DNA of 64,000 nucleotides from Candidatus Gastranaerophilales bacterium (GCA_944326545.1 CALVEH010000009.1:1-64000), one strand, 5' to 3'. Counted from the stretch's first letter, positions 34,594-44,413 are shown. A program made the numbers and translations. The notes: a model not told the origin generated them from the sequence alone.

Positions 34594-35397
34594 CTATTCT
34601 GAAGTAATATTATTTGCTTTAATTAGTGACGCAATTCTTGTTTTTAGAAATTCTTCGTATGTAAGTGGAAGATTGAGTTCTTTCTTTTGTTCTTCATTAA
34701 GACTTTTATAAATTTTCTTTGCTGCTTTAATGTTTTTGTTTAAGACAGTTTTTTTGTTTTCGCCTGGCCAAGTGACAATTTTAGGTGGTATTTGTTGTGA
34801 TTGTGGATTAAGTAAATAGTCGGCTATTAAAGCCATATTAGTTCTATCTATTCCATAATGACAACCTACGTAAGTGTTGCCTTGGCTTAAATTGTTGAAA
34901 TATTCTTGTAAAAGTTTCACAAAATCTTCTTTAATTATTGTTTTTTTACCTTTTTCTTTGTGAAAATATTTTTTGTTGTTTAAATTATATACGTCATCAA
35001 AAGGAATTTTGTGATAGTTTAGACCTTTTGATTTGCATCTTTCTCCAAAAGTGTCTTTTCCGTCTGCTCTTAAGTCGATAATTGTTTTGATGCCTGCTTC
35101 TTTTAATTCTGTAATTGCTGCATCGTCTTTAACTTCAAATGTTCCACCACTTAGGGTTGTTTCATTTAATCTTCGCAGATTTAGCACATCTAATTTTTTG
35201 ATTTTTTCAATGTCTAAATGTTTGTTTTTTGGCTGAATCGAACTAAATTCTATTGTGTCAGTTTTTAAGCCTGAAATTTTACTGTTTTGTAAAGATAAAT
35301 TTTTAATAACATTTAAGTTTACAAACATATTTGGCTTATTGCTGATATTATTTTGGCTTGGTTGTTGTTTTATATCGTAAGGTTTAATGCTTGTCAT
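34594..35397 (-). CDS. Cys-based (dual-specificity/PFA-DSP-like) phosphatase, paralog 1
   Basis: A 267-residue protein. Start ATG 35397 has AGGAG 5 nt upstream; the upstream in-frame ATG 35427 has none. N-terminal 60 residues look disordered. The catalytic domain contains TIIDLRADG and the signature VGCHYGIDRTN, which fits C-x5-R with Cys179 and Arg185 (residue numbers from 35397). The residue before the Cys is Gly instead of the usual His. The chain resembles plant/fungal atypical dual-specificity phosphatases and the second copy next door. No signal peptide. It could be a secreted effector, but that is unproven. Confidence 0.83.
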   Translation of the reverse strand: MTSIKPYDIKQQPSQNNISNKPNMFVNLNVIKNLSLQNSKISGLKTDTIEFSSIQPKNKHLDIEKIKKLDVLNLRRLNETTLSGGTFEVKDDAAITELKEAGIKTIIDLRADGKDTFGERCKSKGLNYHKIPFDDVYNLNNKKYFHKEKGKKTIIKEDFVKLLQEYFNNLSQGNTYVGCHYGIDRTNMALIADYLLNPQSQQIPPKIVTWPGENKKTVLNKNIKAAKKIYKSLNEEQKKELNLPLTYEEFLKTRIASLIKANNITSE

Positions 35398-35489
35398 TAT
35401 TGCTCCTAATAAAATGTATTTTAGCAAAAGAGTATAAATGAAAAAATTTGCTCTATAATTTAAAAAATATAAACAAATGTTAAGCTGTT

Positions 35490-36317
35490 TTATTGTTTTA
35501 TGCTTGAGAGTGCATCATTATCAAAACGGAGACGAAATATTCTTTCTTTTAGAATTTCTTCATAGTTGCTTGGTAAATTTAATGTTTCTCTTTGTTCTGG
35601 TGTTAGGTGCTTTATTGTCTTTTTTACTTGTTTTATTGTTCTATTTATCACATTTTGATGTGAAAAATCTCCCCAAGATAAAAGCTTAGGTGGCTTTGTT
35701 GCAGACATATTAAGCAGGTAGTTGTAGACCAATCCAATATTGGTTCTGTCTATACCAAAATTGCATCCTATATAATTATTACCTTTATTTGCTAAACTAA
35801 AGAATTGTTTTAATTGTTCAACAAATTCATCACTTACTGTGGTAGGTAAATTTCCTTTTTTATGACCTCCGAAAATATTGTAAGAATGTTCTATTGGAAT
35901 ATTTAGATAGTCCATTCCTAGTTCATTGCATTTTTTCCCGAAAGTACATCCTGCTTCACTTCTAAAGTCGATAATAGCTCTTATTCCAGAGTCTTTTAAT
36001 TTTTTTAAATCTTCTGCACTACGTTTTTCAAATGTCGAACCAGATATAGAGTTTGACTCTAATACACGTAAATTGGGGATTTGCAGTCTTGTAATAATTT
36101 CATTATTAAGTTCATTTGATTTAGGAATGTTGACAGAAACATTGGCAGCTTTTTGAGTGTTATTGCTAATTTGAACAACATCTTGATTTAGGGGCTGTCT
36201 CATTAGCAATTGTCTTTCTCCATAATTGCTCTCAATTGCTTTCATAAGACTTTTTCTGTTAAATCTTAAAAAATTACTGCCGGTCGGTATTAAACCAACA
36301 AATTGCTTAATTTGCAT
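35490..36317 (-). CDS. Cys-based (dual-specificity/PFA-DSP-like) phosphatase, paralog 2
   Basis: A 275-residue paralog of the preceding protein. It has the same plan: a variable N-terminus, RAIIDFRSEAGCTFG, IPIEHSYNIF, then IGCNFGIDRTN (signature C-x5-R) and a helical C-terminus LPSNYEEILKERIF. The two share most landmarks, so they arose by duplication; the N-terminal ~70 residues have diverged. ATG 36317 has TAGGAAA 8 nt upstream, but this site lies in a long stem (see 36326-36387). Read after lepA on the same strand. Cys is preceded by Gly rather than His, as in paralog 1. Confidence 0.83.
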   Translation of the reverse strand: MQIKQFVGLIPTGSNFLRFNRKSLMKAIESNYGERQLLMRQPLNQDVVQISNNTQKAANVSVNIPKSNELNNEIITRLQIPNLRVLESNSISGSTFEKRSAEDLKKLKDSGIRAIIDFRSEAGCTFGKKCNELGMDYLNIPIEHSYNIFGGHKKGNLPTTVSDEFVEQLKQFFSLANKGNNYIGCNFGIDRTNIGLVYNYLLNMSATKPPKLLSWGDFSHQNVINRTIKQVKKTIKHLTPEQRETLNLPSNYEEILKERIFRLRFDNDALSSIKQ

Positions 36318-36325
36318 AAACTAAC

Positions 36326-36387
36326 TTTCCTAACTAAATAATCTACCAAAACGTCCTTATTTGTATAAAAACATTTAAGTTAGGAAA
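36326..36387 (-). promoter_or_regulatory. Stem that hides the ribosome-binding site of phosphatase 2
   Basis: TTTCCTAACTAAAT (36326-36339) is complementary to ATTTAAGTTAGGAAA (36373-36387), 14 pairs with one bulged base. In the minus-strand mRNA the downstream arm contains the TAGGAAA of the ribosome-binding site, so the stem would mask it. No T-run follows, so it is not a terminator. Confidence 0.5.
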
Positions 36388-36401
36388 ATTGCCATAATTT
36401 T

Positions 36402-38210
36402 CTATTCTTCATTCAATGAAAGCACTGCCATAAATGCTTCTTGTGGAACTTCAACTCTTCCCACTGCTTTCATACGTTTTTTACCTTTTTTCTGTTTTTC
36501 AAGCAATTTACGTTTACGAGAGATGTCACCGCCGTAGCATTTATCAAGAACGCTTTTTCTCAAAGCTTTTATGTTTGTTCTTGCGATGATTCTACCGCCA
36601 ACAGCAGCCTGAATAGGTACTTCAAACATTTGGCGAGGGATTATGTCTTTTAATTTAGCAGTTAATTTTTGACCGACATAAAATGCATTGTCTTTGTGAA
36701 CAATTGCACTTAGTGCGTCGACCACTTCGCCTGCAAGCATTACATCCAGTTTTACAAGATCAGAACGTTTGTATTCTTTAAACTCGTAATCCATACTTGC
36801 GTAGCCTTTTGTACGAGATTTTAACTGGTCATAAAAATCGACAATAACTTCGCTCAATGGCATTTCATATTCAATATCTACACGCACTTTGTCTATGTAG
36901 TGCATATTGACAAATATGCCTCGTTTTGTTTGGCATAAGTCCATAAGAGTGCCTACATAATCGTTTGGTGCAATAATATTTACTTTTACGTAAGGTTCTT
37001 CAATAAATTCTCTGTACTGAGGATCAGGCAGATTTGCAGGGTTGTCGATTTCCACAACTGAGCCGTCAGTTTTGTGAACCTTGTAAACTACAGACGGTGC
37101 TGTTGTTACAAGAGAAAGGTCGTATTCTCTTTCAAGCCTTTCTTGGGCAATTTCCATGTGCAACATTCCCAAAAAACCGCATCTGAAACCAAAACCTAGC
37201 GCAGAAGATGTTTCAGGTTCAAAGGTTATTGAAGAATCATTGAGCTTAAGTTTTTCCAATGATTCTTTTAAATCTTGATAATCATCGTTATCAACAGGAT
37301 AAAGCCCTGAAAATACTACAGGTAAAGCTTCTTTATACCCGGGTAGAGGCTCTGCGGCAGGGGCTTCTGCTAAAGTTACAGTGTCACCTACAAACCTTGT
37401 AAGTTCTTTTATTGAACAAGCCATATACCCTACATCACCTGTGGTAAGTTCTTTTACAGGGACTCTGTTTGGGTTAAGGTAGCCAAGTTCTGTAACTTCA
37501 TATTTGTTGCCAGATGCCATAAATTGAACTTTGTCGCCAACTTTTACGCTTCCGTCAACTATTTTGAAAAAGCATAAAGTACCCAAGTAAGGGTCATAAG
37601 CGCTGTCAAAAACAAGCGCTCTCAATGGTTTGTCTGATGTGTCTTCAGGCGGTGGAACAAATTTTACTATTGCTTCTAAAATTTCTTCAATACCAATACC
37701 GGCTTTTGCGCTTGCTGGTATTGCGTGTTCAGCATCGATGCCTAAAACTTCTTCTATTTCTTCCTTAACTCTTTCAACATCTGCTGAAGGAAGATCAATT
37801 TTATTTATTACAGGTATTATTTCAAGGTTTTGGTCTATTGCAAGATAAGCATTTGCAAGTGTTTGAGCTTCAACACCTTGAGTTGAATCAACGATTAACA
37901 ACGCACCTTCGCAAGCTGCTAAAGAACGAGAAACTTCGTAAGAAAAGTCGACGTGACCGGGGGTGTCGATAAGGTTGAGTTCGTATTCTTGTCCGTCTTT
38001 GGCTTTATAGTTCATTCTTGCAGCATTCAGTTTGATTGTGATACCGCGTTCTCTTTCTATGTCCATAGAATCGAGTAGTTGGTTTTGCATATCACGTTCT
38101 GCAACTGTGCCTGTATATTCCAACAAGCGGTCAGCCAAAGTTGATTTGCCGTGGTCAATGTGGGCAATAATACAAAAGTTTCTTACGTTTTTAATGTTTC
38201 TTCTTGTCAT
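36402..38210 (-). CDS. lepA: Elongation factor 4 (LepA)
   Basis: A 602-residue translational GTPase that back-translocates stalled ribosomes. G1 [31 protein letters not shown] (G3) and NKIDLPSA (G4) are present. The C-terminal LepA-specific part ends in [18 protein letters not shown]. Length is standard. The ATG has only a weak Shine-Dalgarno. It lies between a 142-residue exported protein gene and phosphatase 2 on the minus strand. Confidence 0.96.
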   Translation of the reverse strand: MTRRNIKNVRNFCIIAHIDHGKSTLADRLLEYTGTVAERDMQNQLLDSMDIERERGITIKLNAARMNYKAKDGQEYELNLIDTPGHVDFSYEVSRSLAACEGALLIVDSTQGVEAQTLANAYLAIDQNLEIIPVINKIDLPSADVERVKEEIEEVLGIDAEHAIPASAKAGIGIEEILEAIVKFVPPPEDTSDKPLRALVFDSAYDPYLGTLCFFKIVDGSVKVGDKVQFMASGNKYEVTELGYLNPNRVPVKELTTGDVGYMACSIKELTRFVGDTVTLAEAPAAEPLPGYKEALPVVFSGLYPVDNDDYQDLKESLEKLKLNDSSITFEPETSSALGFGFRCGFLGMLHMEIAQERLEREYDLSLVTTAPSVVYKVHKTDGSVVEIDNPANLPDPQYREFIEEPYVKVNIIAPNDYVGTLMDLCQTKRGIFVNMHYIDKVRVDIEYEMPLSEVIVDFYDQLKSRTKGYASMDYEFKEYKRSDLVKLDVMLAGEVVDALSAIVHKDNAFYVGQKLTAKLKDIIPRQMFEVPIQAAVGGRIIARTNIKALRKSVLDKCYGGDISRKRKLLEKQKKGKKRMKAVGRVEVPQEAFMAVLSLNEE

Positions 38211-38249
38211 ACGCTTAGTATATCTAAAAAGATAGTAGCTGTCACTATC

Positions 38250-38678
38250 TTAGAATTTTAACTCTTTTATGTCAGTGTTAAAGTGCAAATCTACGTAGTT
38301 GAAAATTTTTCTTGGAATTTGCGGATTAAAGTAGTAGTTGTTGTCGCAAGGAGCTAGTTTTAGGTAGGTGTAAGTTTTGTCTTTTGCTGATATGTCGAGT
38401 AAAAACTCCCTACCTTCTGCTTCAATAATCAGATAACCGTTTCTTGACTGCATTTCTTTTATTTCATAATTTAAAGCGTTTGCTGCTGATTGAGCAAGAA
38501 AATACAATTTTCCAAAAGGTAGTTTATAAAGTCTTATGCAGTCGTGGTAATTTGTATAAGAAGCTTGGTTTTGTTTATATGTTTTATCAATTGTTGATTC
38601 AGCTTTTGCGTTTTGTGAGAAAAGCAACAATGTTGATAAAATAAATATAGCTGTTATCGTGTTTTTTATAAGCTTCAT
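38250..38678 (-). CDS. Exported hypothetical protein, 142 residues
   Basis: The N-terminus MKLIKNTITAIFILSTLLLFSQNAKA is a clear signal peptide, so the mature protein (about 116 residues) is periplasmic or secreted. The mature part has two Cys (around HDCIRLYKL and LAPCDNN) and looks mainly beta-structured. No family recognised. AGAGGAG, inside the end of polA, precedes the ATG by about 6 nt, and the gap from polA is 3 nt, so it is co-transcribed with polA. Confidence 0.72.
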   Translation of the reverse strand: MKLIKNTITAIFILSTLLLFSQNAKAESTIDKTYKQNQASYTNYHDCIRLYKLPFGKLYFLAQSAANALNYEIKEMQSRNGYLIIEAEGREFLLDISAKDKTYTYLKLAPCDNNYYFNPQIPRKIFNYVDLHFNTDIKELKF

Positions 38679-38681
38679 TTT

Positions 38682-41624
38682 TTACTCCTCTTCTGCTAAC
38701 CAAGAAGAACCCCACTCCATATCAACAACAAGCGGAACTAATAACGGTTGATTTAGCGCCATCGCTTCTTTTGTCAGTTCTTTTACTTTTTCAAGTTCAT
38801 CTTTGTAGGTTTCTATGATGAGTTCGTCGTGAACTTGCATAATCATTTTTGATTTTAGGTTGTTTGATTCAAGTTTTTTGTCTAAATCGATCATAGCAAG
38901 TTTTATCAAGTCTGATGCGGCACCTTGCAGCGGAGTATTTATTGCTGCGCGTTGAGCAAATTCTTTTATGTTGTGGTTTGAACTCATTAATTCATCAAGA
39001 AGATATCTTTTTCTTCCGTACATTGTTTTTGCATAGCCGTTTCTGTAAGCTTCTTGTATGGAGTTTTCCATATACTCTTTAACTTTCGGATAAGTTTCAA
39101 AGTATTTATCAATAAACATTTGTGCTTCTGCATTTGATATGCCAAGAGCCGAAGCAAGTCCGTAGCGTGTTTGACCGTAAACAATACCAAAATTGACGGC
39201 TTTTGCTTTGCTTCTCATTTCTTTTGTGACTTCGCTCAATTTGACATCAAAAACTTTTGCTGCTGTTTGAGCGTGAATGTCTTCTCCTGATTTAAATGCG
39301 TGGATAAGGTTTTCATCACCCGAGCAATGAGCAAGGAGTCTCAATTCTATTTGAGAATAGTCTGCTGATAAAAGCACTTGTGTTTCTTGACTTTCAGGTA
39401 CAAATGCTTTTCTTATTCTGCTTCCGAGTTTTGTTCTTATCGGGATGTTTTGCAAGTTTGGGTTTGATGAAGACAATCTTCCAGTTACTGTGATTGTTTG
39501 GTTATAACTTGTGTGGATTTTTTCATCAACAGGGCTGATTAAATCAGGCAAAGCATCAACGTAAGTTGATTTCATTTTTGAATAGTGTCTGTATTCAAGC
39601 AAATATTTTGCAATTTCGTGCTCTTGAGCAAGCTCTTCAAGAACTTTTGCATCTGTTGAGAATTTTTGTGTTCCACGTTTTTTGGTTTTTGTTTGGATTC
39701 CAAGTTTTTCAAAAAGTATTGAGCCTACTTGTTTTGGAGAATTAATGTTAAATTTTTCTCCGGCAATTTCATATATTTTTTCTTCAATTTCGTTAATGTT
39801 TGTGTTGAGTTCTTCACTCAAAGTTGAAAGATATTGTGTATCTAGTGCTACCCCTTGAGCTTCCATTTTTGCAAGGACGAGAGAAACAGGTACTTCGATT
39901 TCGTAAAGGAGTTTTTTACCATCGTCGTCCAGTTTTTCTTGCCAGTATCTTGTTAACTCCAACGTTGCAAATGCGTCGTCACAAGCGTAATTTGATGCAT
40001 CTTCTATAGGGACGTCATCCATTGTTATTTGGTTTTTGCCTTTACCGATTAATTCGTCGATTTCTGTCATAAAAAAGTCGATATTTTCGGCTGCTTGTGT
40101 TTTAAGCCCGTGCTTTCTTGAAGGGTCATTGACGTAGCTTGCAAGCATAGTGTCAAAAATGATGCCTTCAAGATTGATGTTGTATTTTAACAGTGTATTA
40201 ATTTCGTATTTTGCGTTTTGAAAAGTCTTGAAAATTGTTTTTGATTCGAATATCGGTTTTAATTTTTCAAGTACATAATCCATTTCAAGCTGATCGCCAA
40301 ATTTATGAAAAACAGGGATATAGAAGGATTTTGTTTGTCCTGCTTTTTCGTTCACGACAACTTTAGAATCTTTTGCTTGGATTTCTTCGTTATAAGCGAT
40401 AGAAATCCCGACCAAATCAGCTTCAAGAGCATTGACAGAAGTTGTTTCCGTATCAATAGCGATTAGAGTCTGTTTGTTTAGATTGTTGATTAAGTCTTCT
40501 AAATCTTGCTCTGTAACGATTGTTTTTCGCTCGTTGTGCAGATTAAATTCTTTTTTTGCCTCAACAGCTGCAAAAAGTCCAAGCTGTTGTTGTGCAGGTT
40601 GTTGAGAAACTTTTATTTCTTCTGCTTGTTCTTTTTGTGTGTTTTCTATCAAATTAACAAGTTTTTCGCTGGCTGATTGTTGTATTTCTGCATTCTCTGT
40701 GTCAGGGGTTGAGCCTAAAGAACAAACGCTAAACGGTCTTAAAATATCAGGAAGATTTTTTAAGAAACTGAAAAATTGTACACGTTTTAAAAAGTTGCTT
40801 ACTTCTTCAATGTCGGGCATTTCAAGATTTGTTTTTTCAAAATCAAAATCTATGTCAACATCTCTTTTGATAGTTGCAAGAAAATAGCTCATTTTTGCCA
40901 TTTCTACGCCGTTTGTGAGTTTTTCTTTTAATGATTTTCCGTCAACCTCATCTATGTGAGAGAGTACGTTATCAAGAGTTTTGAACCTTTCTAAAAGTTT
41001 TACGGCTGTTTTTTCTCCGATCCCTTTTATACCGGGGATATTGTCTGAAGTGTCACCTCTAAGGGCTTTGTAGTCGATTACTTGGTCAGGATAAATTCCT
41101 AGTTTGTTATAAACACCTGCCCAGTCGTAATTTATCAGCTCGCCTTTTGATGGAATTAAAACACTGACTGTGCCTTCTTGATCGATTAGCTGGAATGCAT
41201 CTTGGTCGCCTGTGAGGATAATTGTTTTGTGGCCGAGTTTTGACGCTTTGGTTACGATTGTGCCTATTACGTCGTCAGCTTCAAAGCCTTCTTTTGTGTA
41301 AATAGGGATGTTGAAAGCTTTTAAACCTTCCATAATCAACCCCATTTGGCTTCTCATTGTGTCGGGCATTTGTTCTCTGTTTGCTTTGTAGTCTTCAAAA
41401 CACTCTGTTCTAAAAGTTTGATGACTAACGTCAAAAGCTACGGCAATACAATCGGGGCTGATTTTGGGGTTTTTTAACAGGTCAAAAATAGCCTTAAAAA
41501 AGCCGAACACTGCCCAAGTCGGCTCTTTGTCCGAGGTTTTCATTCCTGTTCTTTCCAATGCAAAAAAACTACGAAATGCTAATGCGTGTCCGTCGATTAA
41601 AATAAGTGTCTTTCCTGTACTCAT
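38682..41624 (-). CDS. polA: DNA polymerase I
   Basis: A 980-residue repair and Okazaki-fragment polymerase. The 5'-3' exonuclease domain has TLILIDGHALAFRSFF, DDVIGTI and DNIPGIKGIGEKTA. A Gln/Glu-rich linker follows (about 320-370). The 3'-5' proofreading domain appears intact (IAIDTETTSV with DxE, YACDDAFATLEL). The polymerase domain has DYSQIELR, the O-helix SKAKAVNFGIVYGQTRYG, and QVHDELIIE. ATG 41624 (MSTGKTL) lies just after CAGGGG; the frame is open from an ATG at 41666, but the extra 14 residues are unlike the family. Confidence 0.96.
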   Translation of the reverse strand: MSTGKTLILIDGHALAFRSFFALERTGMKTSDKEPTWAVFGFFKAIFDLLKNPKISPDCIAVAFDVSHQTFRTECFEDYKANREQMPDTMRSQMGLIMEGLKAFNIPIYTKEGFEADDVIGTIVTKASKLGHKTIILTGDQDAFQLIDQEGTVSVLIPSKGELINYDWAGVYNKLGIYPDQVIDYKALRGDTSDNIPGIKGIGEKTAVKLLERFKTLDNVLSHIDEVDGKSLKEKLTNGVEMAKMSYFLATIKRDVDIDFDFEKTNLEMPDIEEVSNFLKRVQFFSFLKNLPDILRPFSVCSLGSTPDTENAEIQQSASEKLVNLIENTQKEQAEEIKVSQQPAQQQLGLFAAVEAKKEFNLHNERKTIVTEQDLEDLINNLNKQTLIAIDTETTSVNALEADLVGISIAYNEEIQAKDSKVVVNEKAGQTKSFYIPVFHKFGDQLEMDYVLEKLKPIFESKTIFKTFQNAKYEINTLLKYNINLEGIIFDTMLASYVNDPSRKHGLKTQAAENIDFFMTEIDELIGKGKNQITMDDVPIEDASNYACDDAFATLELTRYWQEKLDDDGKKLLYEIEVPVSLVLAKMEAQGVALDTQYLSTLSEELNTNINEIEEKIYEIAGEKFNINSPKQVGSILFEKLGIQTKTKKRGTQKFSTDAKVLEELAQEHEIAKYLLEYRHYSKMKSTYVDALPDLISPVDEKIHTSYNQTITVTGRLSSSNPNLQNIPIRTKLGSRIRKAFVPESQETQVLLSADYSQIELRLLAHCSGDENLIHAFKSGEDIHAQTAAKVFDVKLSEVTKEMRSKAKAVNFGIVYGQTRYGLASALGISNAEAQMFIDKYFETYPKVKEYMENSIQEAYRNGYAKTMYGRKRYLLDELMSSNHNIKEFAQRAAINTPLQGAASDLIKLAMIDLDKKLESNNLKSKMIMQVHDELIIETYKDELEKVKELTKEAMALNQPLLVPLVVDMEWGSSWLAEEE

Positions 41625-41804
41625 ACCCCTGCCCGTATTTGTCTGTATCTTCTGCAATTTTAGCATAAATTACAGATTTTCACTAACATAACCTTTGAGT
41701 TTGACTGATATCTGTTTCGATATCGTTGTTTTGGTTTATTTATCATTGTTGAGGATTGTGCTATGATTTTTGTAAGTTGAACAGTTAAGAGGTATTTTGG
41801 ATTT

Positions 41805-44126
41805 ATGTTTTCTTTTTTGAAAAATTTAAAAGGGGCTAAAGAGGAAAAATTAGATAAAGAAATTAACGAAGTCTATAAAAAACTAAAAGACTTGTACGAC
41901 TTTGATTCAATTTCTGATGAGAGAAAAGAAGAATTAAAAAATTTGATTGAAGAAAACGGATACCTCCCTTATCCTCACATAAAGGCTCTTGAAGAATTAT
42001 CTCCTGCTGAAGTGTTGTACGGGTTGGAAATTAAATGGAAATTGAACGGGGTTTTTTCTGAAGAAGAAAACGAATTCTGTTTTGAAAACAATATGATTTC
42101 TCCTGCACAAAGGGCAGATTTTAGAAACGGTGCTTGGCTGAAAAAAGAACAACATAACATCAAATTGATAAACCTCGCAGGTCTTGGCAACGGTAATAAT
42201 ACGGAAGAAACCGGTAAGTTAATCGACTGGCTCAGACAGGTATTAATTTTACCTGCAGGTATTCCCGAAAAAGGCGTTTTATCAACTACAGTGTATTTGA
42301 TTCCTTTCCATCCAAGAGAGTTTGGTTGCGCTTATTTGCCTGTAAGCAGTGAAGTGAGCCCTATGCTCGAAGACAAAAAAATCACAAAAAATATCGGATT
42401 AGATACTAAACAACAGGTTCAACTTTTTGTTAAATTAGCTCAGTTAGCAGGACACTGTGTTATTTATGATGTACTTCCTCAAACAGGAAGATTTTCTAAA
42501 ATGGTGTTGGCAAATCCGTTTATTGCACGTTGGTATGATGTAAAAGCACTTATCTCACAAATAGAAAAAGAAGTTGATAAAGCTTTTGATATCGTTAAAG
42601 AAGAATTTGATGAGGAAGATGCGGAAATTGTAAGAGATATCTATAAATCTACTCTTAAAAAAGGTTCTAATGACCTTTCAGAACATTATCAGGTTATTTA
42701 TAACAGATTTGATGAGATTATTGCTCCTAAGAAAAAAGAATTTTCTGATGCGATGATGAAAAGAAATTCTCAAGCAGAAATTCATACAAGAGCAAAAGAT
42801 ATTACAGCGGAGCTAAACGGATATAAACCGTCAGAAAAGCTTACTGAAGATTCTATCACTAAGCAAGGAGAAACTATCCAAGCTCTTATAAAAGAAGGCT
42901 TGTGGCCTGCTCCAGGTGGTGCTTGGTGCTCAGCCGGTACTCCTGTGTTTGATAAGATGTCTGAAACAGGAGATTATCCTGTGTTTAAACATTTTGATTA
43001 CAAAGGTGAGGATGTAACTCATTTTGCAAATCTTGATTGTCAAACACCGTACTATTTTGTATATCTTGAGTCTGGTGAGTACAATAAACCCGTAATTGAT
43101 ATGTATGTGGATTATCTCAAAAAATTGCAAAGTGATTACAATTTTGACGGTTTTAGAGTTGACCACATTGACCACATTGTTGATGAAGTTTCTGAAAAAG
43201 ACGGTGTTCCGATAAGTTATCGTGCGCCTAGAGTTGTTTTGGGCAGAGCTAACAAAGAACTAAAAGAGACTATTTCTCACTTTGCTACTCTTGCTGAATA
43301 TATGCTTTGGGACAAATATTACAAAGAATATCACAAGGATATGGCTTTTGATGTATTGTGGGGTAATGACATAATTTCTCAGTTCTCTAAAAATCCTCAA
43401 GCTATTGTGTGTGATAACCAAGAACTAGAACAGTTTAATATTGCTAACCCTGATACAACATACGGAAATCTTTCTATATTAAAAAGTTATAACAACCAAG
43501 ACGGAGAATTCCGTGCTATTGACCAATACCCAGGGCAACTTGGTGCAGAAGGTGCTTTGTTTAAATGGTTTAAGTATAAGTTTTTACCTGGTGGCAGAAA
43601 TGCTCAAAGACCTGTTATGTTTATTGACGGAGATGAGTCGTTTACTAAAACAGGTATAGAAAGTGTAATCGGGTCAGAGGTTTCTATGCCGAGAGCTAAA
43701 GATTACAAATTCTTTAACAAATTCAATGCGATAAATAACTTTGCGCTAAAAAATGTTTTAACTCGTGAGGGTGAAGCAGAAATTATAAACCAAGATAATG
43801 ACGGCTTTGTCTGCTGGTTAGTTTCTAAAGACCCTCTTAAAGAGTCTTTGCTTGTTGTTGCAAATTATAATGCGCCGACTGAAAAAGTTACGGAAAATCA
43901 CGATGATGGTTTTTCAAATACTTACATTAAAGAGGGGCAAAATGTCTACGACAAGACTGTTCAAATGCCTTGCGATTATTCAATAGTTTCTGAATACGTT
44001 TATAAAGATAGTGAAAAAATTGGCTGTGGTGCGTTTGAAGAAGTGAAGTTTTCAAAACCGGAAAATTCTTTGCATTTTGGCGAGCTAAAACCTTCAGAAT
44101 TTAAGATTTATAAAATTAAAAAGTAA
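41805..44126 (+). CDS. GH13-like glycoside hydrolase / glucan-active enzyme
   Basis: A 773-residue cytoplasmic protein. The (beta/alpha)8 signature of the alpha-amylase superfamily is visible as GHCVIYDVLPQTGRF (about 216-230) and FDGFRVDHIDH (448-457, nucleophile Asp453), with Glu in LAEYMLWDKYY as a candidate acid/base and a C-terminal beta-domain containing LLVVANYNAP. Long inserts and charged N-terminal helices (1-110) set it apart from ordinary GH13 enzymes. It could be a glucanotransferase, phosphorylase or debranching enzyme of glycogen metabolism; I cannot decide. It stands alone, with 138 bp between it and divergent polA. Confidence 0.62.
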   Translation: MFSFLKNLKGAKEEKLDKEINEVYKKLKDLYDFDSISDERKEELKNLIEENGYLPYPHIKALEELSPAEVLYGLEIKWKLNGVFSEEENEFCFENNMISPAQRADFRNGAWLKKEQHNIKLINLAGLGNGNNTEETGKLIDWLRQVLILPAGIPEKGVLSTTVYLIPFHPREFGCAYLPVSSEVSPMLEDKKITKNIGLDTKQQVQLFVKLAQLAGHCVIYDVLPQTGRFSKMVLANPFIARWYDVKALISQIEKEVDKAFDIVKEEFDEEDAEIVRDIYKSTLKKGSNDLSEHYQVIYNRFDEIIAPKKKEFSDAMMKRNSQAEIHTRAKDITAELNGYKPSEKLTEDSITKQGETIQALIKEGLWPAPGGAWCSAGTPVFDKMSETGDYPVFKHFDYKGEDVTHFANLDCQTPYYFVYLESGEYNKPVIDMYVDYLKKLQSDYNFDGFRVDHIDHIVDEVSEKDGVPISYRAPRVVLGRANKELKETISHFATLAEYMLWDKYYKEYHKDMAFDVLWGNDIISQFSKNPQAIVCDNQELEQFNIANPDTTYGNLSILKSYNNQDGEFRAIDQYPGQLGAEGALFKWFKYKFLPGGRNAQRPVMFIDGDESFTKTGIESVIGSEVSMPRAKDYKFFNKFNAINNFALKNVLTREGEAEIINQDNDGFVCWLVSKDPLKESLLVVANYNAPTEKVTENHDDGFSNTYIKEGQNVYDKTVQMPCDYSIVSEYVYKDSEKIGCGAFEEVKFSKPENSLHFGELKPSEFKIYKIKK

Positions 44127-44343
44127 GAGTTTTAAAGTAACAAGTGTAATTTTTGCGCTATAAAAACTCGATATATTAACAAATGTTACATGATACAAAA
44201 TCATGAAAACCATGATGAGAAGCGGGTATCCATGATTGTAAAAAAAATGTTACGTTCCCATGACATCAAAATGCTGTACAAATGACACTTTCAATGGTTT
44301 AATAATATCAATAAATAAATTGTTGAGAAAAATTTTTGGGAGG
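44127..44343 (+). ncRNA. Candidate small RNA or long 3' region
   Basis: No recognised gene between the GH13-like gene and gloA, but the stretch ends in two hairpins and a T-run on the plus strand, 240 nt after the last plus-strand gene. It holds several CATGAT-like repeats, GGGAGGAG near the end, and a 17-codon frame (44232-44285, MIVKKMLRSHDIKMLYK). It may be a small RNA, a peptide gene, or the 3' untranslated region of the preceding gene. Confidence 0.3.
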
Positions 44344-44397
44344 AGATTTGGACGGATTTCCAAATCTAAAAAGCCGGTTATATTACCGGCTTTTTTA
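44344..44397 (+). terminator. Tandem hairpins with T-run (intrinsic terminator)
   Basis: AGATTTGGA (44344-44352) pairs with TCCAAATCT (44359-44367); next, AAAAGCCGGT/ACCGGCTTTT (44369-44378/44385-44394), followed by T residues. The second hairpin is a typical intrinsic terminator. Confidence 0.85.
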
Positions 44398-44413
44398 TTA
44401 TAAGTAGATAAAA

